This document shows, one piece after another, positions 44,461 to 56,745 of a DNA stretch of 64,000 nucleotides. This DNA is from Tetracentron sinense (lineage: Eukaryota; Streptophyta; Magnoliopsida; Trochodendrales; Trochodendraceae). The position numbers and the translations under genes are program-made. Where the stretch lies: NCBI GenBank assembly GCA_015143295.1, contig CM026560.1:3288501-3352500 (forward strand). The letters run 5' to 3'. Positions within the stretch are counted from its first letter, which is position 1, and every line of letters begins with the position of its first letter. The notes beneath the pieces were generated by a model that was not told the origin of the DNA, made no database searches, and was given only the letters and a program-made list of their open reading frames with translations.

Positions 44461-45205
44461 TTAATCAAGCAAGACAAGAACAAGTTAAACAAGCAAGTCA
44501 AGAAATGAGAAAAACAAGTCAAGTGAACAAGTGGGTGTTAAATGAATGTGTGGGGTGTGTATGAACTAAACAAGTTAAGCAAACAAGACATGAACATGGA
44601 TTGAATTGATATTGCTTGTCTTATTATGATTTGATGTACTTCCTTTCTATTCCCATCTTGCATGGTTTAAATTATATCATACAAGAAAGTATTGTTGTAT
44701 TAATGTTTCATAACATTGCTAGTTAGTAGTGTGTACACGCTGAGTATTCCATACTCAGCCGTACTTTCATGTCGGCAGGTACCGAGGATACCCTCGACCC
44801 AGAGCCTTGGGTCGAGGAAGAGTATATCGAGGAGAGAGAGCCGTCTATCCCACTGCAGTCTCAGGCGGACCGAGACCTTGACGTGTGGCCATACCTCGAC
44901 TACTGTTGAGGGGAGAGTACGAGAGAGTCTTTTATGTATTTTGACATTTTGATAGGTGGGTCTGTCCACCTTAGACTTAGACATGTTCTGTATATATGTT
45001 AACTTGGAATTACTATTTTGGAAATCTTAGAAGAAAAGAAAAAGTTAGTTTACGCTTCTGCATTTATGTTTAGCTTCCGCGCTCTGATTCTCATTGTTTA
45101 GTACGTTAATTATCTTGTTCATGACAGGATGGTTTGGCAGGTACGTATAGTCACGCCTAAAGTATCCCTAAACTCCTAGGGGGTATTTTGGGACGTGACA
45201 GAGGT

Positions 45206-46130
45206 CATACACCTTCAATAGCCCACAAAGAAATAGGGCAAGATACATCCCAAATTCTCTCCTGACGGTTAGCCCAGGAGTAATCCATACTACTGGAATA
45301 GGAGATGGGGAGAACATGCACGCCCATTTCCAGGAGGAGCAGTGACTTATCATACATTAATTCCCTTAACAAGACAATATGGTACATGGTGATCTGAATC
45401 CACCGAATCCCTATGGAGACGAGACTGAACCGGTAACCGCATTTTCGTCTCAATGGAGTATAATTCCTTCGAGCTTTTGATCAGTATAAGCTCGCAACGC
45501 CATTTATTCAAGACATGTCTTGAAGAATAAAACATCATAATGTCATTAGAAACATTCAATAATCTAATTTTACTGAAATCTTACCAAGGATCAATTATGT
45601 CCTAACGGAATATGCCTCCTTTGAGCTTTCTACCAGAATCTGAAAGCTTACCATATCATTTGATCAAAATTTGTTCATTTGATTATACCATCTGCAGAAT
45701 ATTCGAATTACTTTAAGCCATGAAAGCGTAGTGAGTGAACTAGCATGCTCTGAGTTCGGATCTTATTCTTGAATATGACATACTTTGAGTTTAGTGAACC
45801 TTTCAGGTCATCATAATATTTATCCACGTAGCTTTTGACTAGTTCAAATCTTTAGACTAGGAAAAACTTGCCACGTGTCAACTCATCATTTTTCATCATC
45901 AACAGTGGGTGAACCCTAAGGGTAGGTGAATCTTAACCACAATTAAGGGATGTCAAAAGGAAGACGTGGCGGCCTCAAGTGCGTAATCAGACTCCCCAAG
46001 TCCCGTTATAACCGTCGAAGATTTTATTTAATTTAAGAAATATTAATTGTACAAATTAAAAATTCTTAACCAGGGTAATCTTTAATGTTTTGTTTTTTTT
46101 CTAAAAATCAAGGTTAGGTTGTGGATCACT
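45206..46130. other. Intergenic with MITE scraps
   Basis: No gene seen. From about 45890 there are words of the TTAACCACAATTAAGGGATG family shared with the MITEs at 31.7 and 46.4 kb. Confidence 0.4.
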
Positions 46131-47349
46131 AAAGGTTAGTGAATCTTAGCCACAATTAATATGGGTTGGACTGTGATCCAGACTTCACTTGAACTCTTCC
46201 CGAGTTCAACTGCACCCACATGTCAACACAGATCGCAATCTAGCCCATATTAATTGTGGTTAAGATTTACTAAGCCTTAGGGTTCAACAACCTAACCTTA
46301 ATTTTTAAGAAATTATTAAAAAGTAACTTTGGTTAAGAATTTTTAACCCTTAGGGTTAATATTTTTTAGTAGGGATGAATTCCTCAACGCTTATAATTGA
46401 ACTCAAGAGAGTCCGGTTACGCCCGTGAGGTAGCCACGTGTCCCTTTTGACATCCCTTAACTGTGGTTAAGATTCACCCACCTATCCTTGATTTTTTAAA
46501 AATATAACCATGGTTAGAAAAAATATTTAAATATTTTAAATATCATTTTCTAAAAACCCATGGTAGGTGGGTGAATCTCAATCACAGTTAAGAGGTGTCA
46601 AAAGAGACACGCGGTGACCTTAGGGGCATAACAAAACTCAGTTATAATGGTCGAGGATTTCATATATTTTTAATATTTTTTCTAAGTAAGGTTAGATTTT
46701 TGAACTAGAGTTAATAAATCTTAACCACGATTAATATGGGTTAAAAGGGGTATGGGTTGACTTACAAGTGTAATTGAACTGGCAATTGACCGTGATCTCG
46801 TTTCACTTGGTGCACAGAGTGAAGAGAGGAAGGGTTATAATCGTACCTATGCAAAAGAGAAAATGAGAGAGAGGGACTTTTTTGTAAAACTCTTTATCCG
46901 AACTTAGATGGTTGGATTTCTTTGAGAGGAAGAGAACGACCGGTTAAGAGACTTTTGATCTCTTATTTTCTTTTCACAATTTACACATCTCGAAGTGGCC
47001 ACTACATCTAACAGTCTCACACTTGATAGTAGGTACCATAGAGTGTTTTTAATAACTTTCCGGATGTATATCCCTTCACTCATTTGTCATCGTCGTAGTA
47101 GGAAGAAAGAAACTCTGATCAAATCAAGAAACTCTGAGCAAGCCATCTGGTTTGTGGCAGATCTCAAAAAGAAACTATGAGGAAACCATCTGGTGTTTGA
47201 CAGTTCTACTGCATTGGCTACAGATGACATGTGAAAAAAGCTGTCATCTTAAGAATCCCCATTAAAAGTAGAGAAAACTGATTGTCCTTTTCCGAGAAGA
47301 GTAGAAAAGGTTGGCTTCCCAAAAATGGGAAATGGAGACCGACGTATAC

Positions 47350-47523
47350 CTGCTTCGCTTTAACTTCAAAGTTCAACCCATTAATAAATCTTCCTCTCTT
47401 ATCTCTGTCCACACAAGCAAATGTGCCTTTCTCCGGCGACGGAATAACATATCCATCAGGGAGGCGAATCAAAGTGTGTATCTCCATAGTCACGTCTTCA
47501 AACTTCTATATTTCTCTTTTCAT
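47350..47523 (-). pseudogene. Gene-start fragment in unit 1, product unknown
   Basis: On the minus strand a GA-rich leader precedes an ATG, and the exon-like block ends GAAGCAG before a donor-like GTATAC. It encodes IHTLIRLPDGYVIPSPEKG and RFINGLNFEVKAKQ. An early stop in the reading frame after the ATG means this copy is not a working start. The equivalent block occurs in units 2 and 3. I do not recognise the family; the sequence looks host-like rather than transposon-like. Confidence 0.45.
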
Positions 47524-47749
47524 AGCTCCACTCCCAAACCCTTTAGGCTTTAGCCCTCATCTCATCTCTATACTCTCTCCCTCTCCCAAGAAACCTTCTC
47601 TTCTTCTTTTTCTCTGTGCATGCAGTGTCTCGAACGCCTTGGTTAGAGAAAATCACCGGGTTCACATTGATTTTCTGGGTTCGAGTGAGTCGACCGTTTG
47701 GGCCAATCCAGTTCAATGTTTTCAGGGGGGAAACATTGCAAAACCCTAA

Positions 47750-47896
47750 TGCTATGTTTGGTTGCCGAGAAAATTGATGAAAACATAGAAAAGAAAAGAA
47801 AATTTTGGATTTTTAATACAATTTTTAGTTGTGTTTTGTCTAATTTTCTTTTCTTTTCCATGTTTTTAGTTATTTTCTCGACAACCAAACATAGGG
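47750..47896. mobile_element. Tourist/PIF-Harbinger-type MITE (147 bp) unique to unit 1
   Basis: TIR CTATGTTTGGTTG(C/T)CGAGAAAAT on both ends; TAA flanks on each side (47747-47749, 47897-47899). Unit 2/3 junction shows the empty site CCCTAAAGG, so a 3-bp TAA duplication is directly demonstrated. Confidence 0.9.
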
Positions 47897-48817
47897 TAAA
47901 GGTTAGTGAATCTTTGCCACAATTAATGTGGGTTAGACTGAATTCTTCCCGAGTTCAACTGCACCCACATGGTAACACGATCAAAATCTAACCCATATTA
48001 ATTGTGGTTAAGATTTACTAAGCCTTAGAATTCAACAACCTAAACTTATTTTTTAAGAAAATATTAAAAAATAACTTTAGTTAAGAATTTTTAATCCTTA
48101 GGGTTAATATATTTTAGTAGGAATGAAATCATCAACCTATATAACCGAACTCGGGGGAGTCCGGTTACACCTGTGAGGTAGCCACGTGTCCCTTTCAACA
48201 TCCCTTAACTGTGGTTAAGATTCACCCACATATCCGAGATTTTTTTTAAATATAACCATGATTAGGAAAAATATTTAAATATTTTAAATATCATTTTCTA
48301 AAAACCCATGAAATGTGGGTGAATCTCAATCACAATTAGGAGGTGTCAAAAGGGACACGTGGTGACATTAGGGGCATAACAGAATTCAGTTATAATAGTT
48401 GAGGATTTCATTTATTTTTAAATATGTTTTCAAATAAATAAGGTTAGATTTTTGAGCTAGAGTTAATAAATCTTAACCACAATTAATAAGGGTTAATATA
48501 GGTTAAAAGAGATATATGTTGACTTATAAGTGCAATTGAACTCGAAGAGTTGAATCACTGTGATCTCGTTTCACTTGGTTCACGATGAGGGGAGAGGAAG
48601 GGTTATATCCGTACCTTTGCAAAAGGGAAAATGAGAGGGGGGAAGTTTTTTTGTAAAACTCTTTAGCCGAACTTAGATGGCTGGGCTTCTTTGAGAGGAA
48701 GGGAACGACCGATTAAAAGACTTTTGATCTCTTATTTTCTTTTCACGGTTTACACAACTGCCTCTACATCTAATGGTCGCACACTAGATGGTAGGTACTA
48801 TAGACTGTAATTAATAA

Positions 48818-49097
48818 CAAGCCAGATTTGGCAAATCCGATTATCAGCCTTTGAGATGGCCACGTGTCTGTTTTGACATCCTTTAATTGTGGTTAAGATT
48901 CACTCACTAATCCTTATTTTTTAAAATTTTTATTACAAATATTTTAATATTAAAAAACCTGATTGTTTTTATTTAATATTAAAAAACACTAAAGATAGAT
49001 GGATGAACCCTAGGGGTGGGTGAATCTTAACCATAATTAAGGGGTGTCAAAAGGGACACGTGACCACCTCAAAGGGTGCTAGAGGATTTGGCTTCTT
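48818..49097. mobile_element. Mutator-like MITE unique to unit 2 (~280 bp)
   Basis: Inverted ends around AAGCCAGATTTGGCAAATCC and AGAGGATTTGGCTTC. Inner arms GGCCACGTGTC ... GACACGTGACC. Flanks AATTAATAAC and TTTTAATAAA suggest an imperfect 9-bp duplication. The same position in units 1 and 3 is uninterrupted. Confidence 0.7.
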
Positions 49098-49379
49098 TTA
49101 ATAAATTCCCCTTATGTATATCCTTTCACTCACTTGGCATCGTCGTAGTAGGAAGAATGAAACTCGGAGCAAGCCATCTGGTTTGTGGCAGATCTCAAAA
49201 AGAAACTCTGAGGAAGCCATCTGGTTTTTGGCAGTTCTACTACATTGGCTACAAATGACATGTGAAAAAAGCTGTCATCTTACGAGTCCCCCTTAAAAGT
49301 ATAGAAATTGGCTATCCTATCCCAGAAGAATAAAAAAAACCTTGCTTCACAAAAATGGGAAATGGAGACCAACGTATAC

Positions 49380-49570
49380 CTGCCTCGCATTAACTTCAAA
49401 GTTCAACCCATTAATAAATCATTCTCTCCTCTCAACCATATTCTCTTATCTCCGTCCACACCATCAAATGTGTCTTTCTCTGGCGATGGATTCACTTCTC
49501 TGTCCGGGAGACGAATCAAAGTGTGTATCTCCTTAGTTACGTCTCCAAGCATCTCTATTTCTCTTTCCAT
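49380..49570 (-). pseudogene. Gene-start fragment in unit 2, product unknown
   Basis: Minus-strand ATG at 49570 opens MEREIEMLGDVTKEIHTLIR, then LPDREVNPSPEKDTF, and the frame breaks before the shared LNFEV part and the donor-like GCAG/GTATAC. The better-preserved start here suggests the original exon began at this ATG. The leader just upstream is GA-rich (plus strand TCTCTCTC). Confidence 0.45.
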
Positions 49571-49799
49571 AGCTCCACTCCCAAACCCTTTAGGCTTTAG
49601 CCCTCATCTCATCTATATACTGTCTCTCTCTCTCTCCCAAGAAACCCCTCTTTTTCTTTTTCTTTGTGCATGCAGTGTCTCGAACACCTTGGTTTAAGAA
49701 ACTCACCCAGTTCACATCGATTTTCTGGGTTTGAGTGAGTCGATCGTTGGGGCCAATCCAATTCAATGTTTTCAGGGGGGGAACATTGCTCAAAACCCT

Positions 49800-51066
49800 A
49801 AAGGTTAGTGAATCTTAGCCACAATTAATGTTGGTTAGACTGCGATCCAGTCTTCATTTGAACTCTTCCCAAGTTCAACCGCACCCACATGTCAACACAG
49901 ATCACAATCTAACCCATATTAATTGTAGTTAAGATTTATTAAGTGTTAGGGTTCAAAAACCTAACCTTAATTTTTAAGAAAATATTAAAAATTAACTTTA
50001 GTTAAGAATTTTTAACCCTTAGGGTTAATATTTTTTAGTAGGAATGAAATCCTCAACGTTTATAACTAAACTAGAGGGAGTCCGGTTACGCCTATGAGGT
50101 AGCCACGTGTCCCTTTTGACATCTCTTAACTGTGTGGATAAGATTCACTCACTTATCCTTGATTTTTAAAAAATATAATTGTGATTAGAAAAAATATTTA
50201 AATATTTTATATCATTTTCTAAATACTCATGATAGGTGAGTGAATCTCAATCACAATTAAGAGGTGTCAAAAGGAACATGTGGTGACCTTAGGGGCATAA
50301 CAGAACTCAATTATAATCGTCGAGGATTTCATTTATTTTAAATATTTTTTCTAATAAATAAGGTTAGATTTTTGAACTAGAGTTAATAAATCTTAACCAT
50401 AATTAATATGGGTTAAAATGGATAATATGGGTTAAAAGAGCTACGTGTTGACTTATAAGTGCAATTGAACCCGAAGAGTTCAATCACAATTGATTGTGAT
50501 CTCGTTTCACTTGGTTCACGAAGAGGAGAGAGGAAGGGTTATAACCGTACATATGCAAAAGAGAAAATGAAAGGGAAGGACTTTTTTGTAAAATTCTTTT
50601 GCCGAACTTAGATGGAAGAGATTCTTTGACAGGAATGAAACGGCCACTTAAGAGACTTTTGATCTCTTTTTTTCTTTTCACAGTTTACACATCTCGAAAT
50701 GGCCTCTACATCTAACAATCGAACACTCAATAGTAGGTACTACGGAATATTTTTAATAACTTCCCGGATGTATTTCCCTTTCACTCACTTGTCATCGTCG
50801 TAGTACAAAGAAAGAAACTCTGAACAAGCCATCTAGTTTGTGGCAGAACTCAAAAACTGAGGAAACAATATGGTTTTTGGCAGTTCTACTGCATTGGCTA
50901 CAGATGACATGTGAAAAAAAGCTGTCATCTTTCGAATCCCCATTAAAAGTAGAGAAAACTGGTTGTCCTTTTCCCAGAAGAAAAGAAAAAGCTGGCTTCC
51001 CAAAAAAGGGAAATGGGGGCCGACGTATACCTGCCTCGCTTTAACTTCAAAGTTCAACCCATTAAT
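49800..51066 (-). repeat. Tandem unit 3, cut by the copia element
   Basis: It begins like units 1 and 2. It is interrupted at ACCCATTAAT (51066), exactly where the copia LTR starts, leaving only the first ~35 bp of the exon-like block. Confidence 0.88.
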
Positions 51067-52193
51067 TGTTGGTTATAAGTCGGTATTTGACTATAATAAT
51101 TCTGTACTCAATCTTTAATAAATAAAGTTTCATTCACAGTAGCAATTAAATTAAACTGTACAATTATAAAATATTCTTTTACAGTGTACAGAATATTAAT
51201 TTGAAGTTGATTAGCTAAATATTCTGTTAAGGAAACAATAAATTAAAAGTACAGAATAAATGAACTCACTGGTTTAGGAATTGAAAAAGAGCAATAGATC
51301 AAGTCGAGTAGTAACTCTCTCCTTAAGACAGATTTCGTCCCTCACACTGGTGCTTTTGATCCACGGACGTCTGTCTCCCAGGATGAAGTGATCTTTTCAC
51401 AAGCAGAAGAAGCACAACAATCTGCTTGTCCAGCGAACCAAAAACTTATGTAATGTACCTCTCTTGAACAACACAGACTTTTGATATGCAGAAGAGATTA
51501 GAGGCTAGGGAGTAGAAGAATTAATTTCGTACTCCAGAATATGCACTATAAAAGACTTAAATACCAGGTAAAGGAGACTGTCCAGAATGGTCATGTCTCT
51601 TGGGTTTCAAATTTAAATCCAACAGACATGACTGTTGGAATTAAATAACTGTTGAAATAACTGTATAAGTTGAACAGGCTTTGGCCCAGCCCAGCAAAAA
51701 ATAAATATAAGGGTCAGGCTTTAAGGCCCACTAGAACCAAAGTAAGCCAAGCCAAGCCAAGCCAAGCCAGCCAGCCGGACCGGACCGGACCGGACCGGAT
51801 TCGGACACGGGCACGGGTCGGGTCGGGGTGGGGCGGCGGCGCGCGTGTGTGTTGATTCCACCTTGGAGCAAGTGCTCACTCCTTCGCAAAATTTGGGTGC
51901 CCCAAGGGCCCACCCTTTACTAGTTTCAATAGTTTTCCAATGTGGGACTATTAAACTACATCATTCTTTAACTTATAACATATGTTCAAGTGGCTCACTT
52001 TGAGATGAATTTCTCATTCACCACTTCACTGTTTTGGACAAGTGAATATACTACGTTAATCTCCTCATGGAGGAGAACACGAATCAACTTGGACCCGCCT
52101 TAAAACCCTTGTGGGTCCCACTTATATTTTGGGTCAAAGTTTGTAAAAAAAACTGTTTTTCCAAGATTTTTCCAAAACAATATTTTTCCAACA
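51067..52193 (-). repeat. 3' LTR of the copia element (1127 bp)
   Basis: On the minus strand it runs TGTTGGAAAAAT ... ATAACCAACA, inverted ends TGTTGG/CCAACA. It directly adjoins the polypurine tract. Upstream host sequence ends TTAAT. It contains a short GCCAA/CCGGA tandem patch (51745-51800). Confidence 0.88.
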
Positions 52194-54792
52194 ATCCCCC
52201 ACATGAATGAAAATTCCTGGACTGAATATAGAAAAAATGCAGACACTAAAGAGAGAGTACATAATAGTAGACATCTTGCATAGGATAGGTAGCTTTTGGC
52301 CTTGAACCTTCCCTTATGTAGGACTATCGGATTTACTGGTTAATCAGTGAACATGATGTCTTGAACTGTTCAGCCATTATTGTAAATCAAGACAATAGAA
52401 TACACACATGATGTCCCCAAACATAGTTTAATTCTTATTGTTGTATTCATTTTGGCCCTGAACACATCCTGGTTTCATGAGTGCTCTAGAGAATTTTAGT
52501 CTAATTAATTCTCATAGAACCGGCTCAGTTCACACTCACATAGGTGATTCTTATTAAAAGTATTCTGTTATACTCCACTTGGAATTCCAAGATATAAGAA
52601 GCATTAATAACTTAGTTAATCCTAACACGATGCAATCATCACTTGCTCATAACAGGAATGAGTAAGAGACATTTCCTCTTAAGTGATCAGGTCGAGTCAT
52701 ACACAACTTAGTTGTCCCTTTGAATCTAGATCTTGGAATCTCCAGTCAACTAGGTTGGGTTGCCATTGTGAATACTCTTAAGTTATAGACTTTAACCCCA
52801 TTCCCCTCGATGAGTTACTCACTCGCTCTCTTGATAATCCTTTAGTTAAAGGATCGGCAATATTATCCTTTGACCTTATGTATTCTAAAGAAATTATCCC
52901 ATTTGAAAGCAAGTGTCTAACGGTGTTATGTCTACGACGAATGTGTCGAGACTTTCCGTTATACATGTGATTCTGCGCTCTCCCAATCACAGATTGACTG
53001 TCACAATGTATGCAGATTGCTGACACAGGTTTTTACCACATCGGAATATCTTCTAAGAATTGTCGAAGCCATTCTGCTTCTTCTCCAACTTTGTCTAATG
53101 CAATGAATTCAGATTCCATTGTAGACTCTGCTATACATGTTTGCTTAGAAGATTTCCATGAAATTGCTGCACCACCCAATGTAAAGACATATCCACTTGT
53201 GGATTTTGAGTCTTTAGTATCTGATATCCAATTTGCATCGCAGTATCCTTCAAGGACTGCTGGATATCTAGTGTAGCACAATGCATAGTTTTGAGTAAAC
53301 TTTAAATATCGAAGTACCCTCACTATGGCTTTCCAGTGGTCTTCCCCTGGATTACTGGTATATCTACTCAGTTTACTTATGGAGTATGCTATATCAGGAC
53401 GTGTACAGTTCATCACGTACATTAAGCTTCCTATGATTCTAGAATACTCCAATTGAGATATGCTTTCACCATTATTCTTAGCTAAATGTATATTTCCATC
53501 TATTGGAGTCTTTGCTAGATGGTCATCGTACTTGTTAAAATTTTCAAGTACTTTCTCAATATAATGTGATTGAGATAAAGCATATCCATCAGATGTTTTG
53601 GTAATTTTCATTCCCAAAATTACATCTGCCACTCCCATGTCTTTCATATCAAATTGTTTATTCAACAATTTCTTAGTAGTTTTGATCATTTGATCATTAC
53701 TCCCTATGATGAGCATGTCATCCACATAAAGACATATTATGACATATTCTGTTTCTATGTTTTTCACATAAATACATTTGTCACACTCGTTGATTTTGAA
53801 TCCATTTGACAACATTGCATTGTCAAAATTTTCGTGTCATTGCTTCGGTGCTTGTTTCAATCCATAAAGTGATTTAACAAGCTTGCATACTTTCTTTTCT
53901 TGTCCTGGAACACAAAACCCTTCTGGTTGTTCCATGTATATTTCTTCATTCAGATCCCCATTTAAGAAAGCCGTCTTGATATCCATTTGATGAATGTCAA
54001 GATTTTTTAATGCAGCAATTGCAATCATCATTCGAATTGATGTTATTCTCGTCACTGGAGAATATGTGTCAAAGTAATCTAGTCCTTCTTTTTGACTATA
54101 TCCTTTGACCACAAGTCTTGTCTTGTATTTATCAATTGAACCATCTGCTTTCATTTTCCTTTTGAATATCCATTTATATCCAAGAGGTTTACTTCCTGAT
54201 GAGAGATCAACTAATTCTCATGTATGATTATGTAGAATAGATTCAATTTCACTATTTATAGCCTCTTTCCATAAAGGAGCTTCTGGACTTGACATAGCTT
54301 CTTTAAAAGTTTGAGGCTCATTTTCTAACAAAAATGTTAGAAAATTAGGACCAAAAGACTTTGACTTTTTAGCACGTTTGCTAAGTCTAGGTTCTTCACT
54401 ATTACTTTCAAAGTCTTTATTACTACTCATGGTAGTATCTCTAGTTCTTTTAATTGAACTAGTCTCTTGTCCAGATTTACAAGGAAATACATTTTCAAAG
54501 AAATATGCATTCCTTGATTCAATAATAGTATTTACATGCATATTAGGATTTTCAGATTTGTGAATCAGAAATCTATATGTACTACTATTATTTGCATAAC
54601 CAATGAATATGCAATCAACAGTTTTAGGTCTAATCTTAGTCGTTTTAGGAATAGGAACAGCCACTTTAGCTAAACACCCCCACACTTTCAAGTATTTGAA
54701 AGAAGGTGATCTTCCATTCCATATTTCATAGGGTGTTTTATTGATTACTTTTCGAGGTATTTTATTTAAAATATTGAAATTACTCTGATCAA

Positions 54793-55955
54793 TGATCTCT
54801 ATGACCTAGAGGGGGGGGGGGTGAATAGGTCTATCTAAGAACTTCTAACCAATTTTTAATTTTTTATCTAATTAGATTGGAAATCAATGAACCATTCACA
54901 CAAACAATCCACACAAATCAAACACAGCAGATTTTTACGTGGAAAACCCTTACGGGAAAAAACCACGAGACCTCGTCCAGCAACAAACTTCACTATAAGA
55001 AGAATTCAAGTACAAGACAAGACCTTACCCAAACCGGACTCAACGTTCCTAGGTACAGAATCTTACTCTTGATTTCCACGAACCAGCAGGTTCAATCTTC
55101 GCTGTAGCAGCTTCGGTTCCTAACCGACCAAATCTTCTCAAGCTACTTCAATACCACGATCACACACGATCGATCTCCTTCCACGAAGGCTCCGGATCAT
55201 ACACCGGACATACACACGAAGTGTAGGGTTGTGAATCAATTTAGAAAGCTTCAAACCCTAGAGGGATCTCATACAGATCTGAGATCATACAATGCAAGAT
55301 CAAACGAATAGATCTATACTTGCATTCTCTAGGATGATTGAAAAATGAGGGATCACTAAAGATCTATGAAGAACAATGGAAAAAGCCCTAGAAGGGTTTC
55401 TCAGACCTCTACTCTTTCAAAAATAACAAAGATACGAATTAGGTCTCCAAAGAGTTGTTTATATAGGGTTTAGAAAAGAGTCCAGAAAAAATAAAATTAT
55501 GTTTACGAGGACCGATCGATCAGTGCTTATTACCGATTGCTCGGTCCAAAACCGATCGATCGCTACTTTCACCGAGAGATCGGTTAAAAATAGTCTATCT
55601 GGAAAAATACCCCATACAAAGTTTTTGACCAGTCGATAGCCACCGATCGATCGGTCGCAACACCGAGCGATCGGTTGAGACAGAATTTCAGCCTAAACAT
55701 TTTTCTTTTGTTTTTGTTTGATTCAAAATAGATCAAACCTCTTTGGTAGGCTTAAAACTATTCTCCTAGGTATGTTTAGAGTTATCTAAGTCAAATCCAA
55801 CCTAGGTAGGGGTCTCTAAGTCCATTACCTGTCTAGATCCGGAGTAGAAGCTTTTTCTTCAATATCTTCAGTCTTCTTGAAACTTTAACTCTTCCGACAA
55901 GTTGAACAAGACACAACTCTTATGACCTATCTAAAGATCACGAAATTTGCCAACA
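54793..55955 (-). mobile_element. Solo-LTR-like insertion nested in the copia integrase region
   Basis: On the minus strand it runs TGTTGGCAAATTTCG ... GGTCATAGAGATCA (TG...CA, 1163 bp). It includes the well-known plant-repeat words GGGGGGGGTGAATAGG and AAAACCCTTACGGGAAAAAA, probably a copia-type LTR. A minus-strand TATA box (about 55457-55468) has a palindrome cluster upstream of it (55511-55675). The flanks ATCAA and CCTAT do not match, so one border may be off or the duplication lost. Confidence 0.6.
55511..55675. repeat. ACCGATCGATCGGT-type palindrome cluster
   Basis: Seven near-palindromes, for example ACCGATTGCTCGGT, ACCGAGAGATCGGT, ACCGATCGATCGGT and ACCGAGCGATCGGT, in two groups. Confidence 0.88.
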
Positions 55956-56199
55956 CCTATTTCTGGATTTACAAATATAATTTGCAGAAAGAATTGCTTC
56001 CCCCCACAAATTCTGAGGTAATCTCGAACTAATCAGCATAGCATTCATCATTTCTTTTAAGGTTCTATTTTTCCTTTCAGCAATACCATTTTGCTGAAGT
56101 GAGTAAGGTGCTGTAGTTTGGTGTTTGATACCATGTTCTGAACAAAAAGCACCAAAAGGTGTTTCATATTCACCACCTCTATCACTTCTTACAACCTTA

Positions 56200-56745
56200 C
56201 ACTACAAAATTTCAGACTTTTAACGGCGTTTTTAAATCGCCGTGAAAAACCCCAAAAACGCCGTTATAGTCAATAACGGCGTTTTAAACCAAACGCCGTT
56301 ATTGCTCGCGTCGGGGAAGGCAAACGCGGCATTTATCTTGACGGCACTTTATAAACGCCGTTAAAGGTCAGTCTATAACGGCGTTTGTAAAAACGCCGTA
56401 ATAGGTGCACCTTTGACGGCGTTTATATAAACGCCGTTATAGACTGACCTTTAACGGCGTTTATAAAAACGCCGTTATAGCCTTACCTTTGACGGCGTTT
56501 ATAAAAACGCCGTTATAGCCTTACCTTTGACGGCGTTTATAGAAATGCCGTTATAGCCTTACCTTTGACGGCGTTTATAGAAATGCCGTGATAGACTGAC
56601 CTTTAACGGCGTTTATGGAAACGCCGTTATAGACTTACCTTTAACGGCGTTGTAGAAATGCCGTTATAGCCAAATATTTTACGGCATTTGTAGAAACGCC
56701 GTCATAGACCGCTCATTTAACGGCGTTTCATAAACGCCGCGAATA
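56200..56745. mobile_element. CACTA (En/Spm) terminus with subterminal repeats
   Basis: It opens CACTACAAAATTTCAG after TTA, inside copia integrase sequence. About twenty alternating AACGGCGTTTAT / AAACGCCGTTATAG words follow, the subterminal palindromes typical of CACTA elements. The opposite terminus (...TTTTGTAGTG plus TTA) was not found up to 64000, so the element either extends past the window or lost that end. Confidence 0.85.

Larger units (their letters stand above)
41871..45200 (+). mobile_element. Solo LTR (3330 bp), long-LTR Ty3/gypsy-type family
   Basis: It begins TGTAGAGCCCCGG and ends GGGACGTGACA. The perfect 5-bp target duplication GAGGT lies on both sides (41866-41870, 45201-45205). 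It shares its leader with the 8130 LTR and its 3' part (GGATGGTTTGG ... AACTCCTAGGGGGTATTT) with the 25264 LTR. It contains a palindrome cluster (42669-42742) and a ten-unit tandem array (43919-44460). Assignment to a long-LTR Ty3/gypsy clade (Tekay-like) is by style of the ends; no coding region is attached. Confidence 0.9.
46131..47897 (-). repeat. Tandem unit 1 (gene 5'-end fragment plus nested MITEs)
   Basis: The unit runs from AAAGGTTAGTGAATC to the next copy at 47898. It contains an outer inverted-repeat MITE (about 46160-46830) with a second MITE inside it (about 46370-46660). It then has the gene-like block 47060-47745 and a unit-specific Tourist element (47750-47896). Confidence 0.88.
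47898..49799 (-). repeat. Tandem unit 2
   Basis: Same order as unit 1 starting AAAGGTTAGTGAATC. It has a unit-specific insertion at 48818-49097 and lacks the Tourist element. Confidence 0.88.
51067..56199 (-). mobile_element. Ty1/copia retrotransposon, minus strand, broken and incomplete
   Basis: In element orientation (right to left) there is integrase text (near 55980-56190 and 54218-54790), reverse transcriptase (53033-54154), RNase H (52778-53300), a polypurine tract (GTGGGGGAT, about 52194-52202) and the 3' LTR. RT signatures [10 protein letters not shown] and MDIKTAFLNGDLNEEIYMEQ are copia-type. It is a fossil with several breaks. A foreign LTR is nested at 54793-55955 and a CACTA terminus cuts it at 56200; the 5' LTR is not in the window. 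Confidence 0.9.

Noticed and set aside
47282-49697. Plus-strand ORFs of 129-155 codons in tandem units 1 and 2
   Set aside because: Similar only because the units are duplicates. Frame differs between copies, and the minus strand has the better leader, ATG and donor.
54378-54563. Plus-strand ORF opposite the copia pol region
   Set aside because: Antisense shadow of the retrotransposon coding strand.
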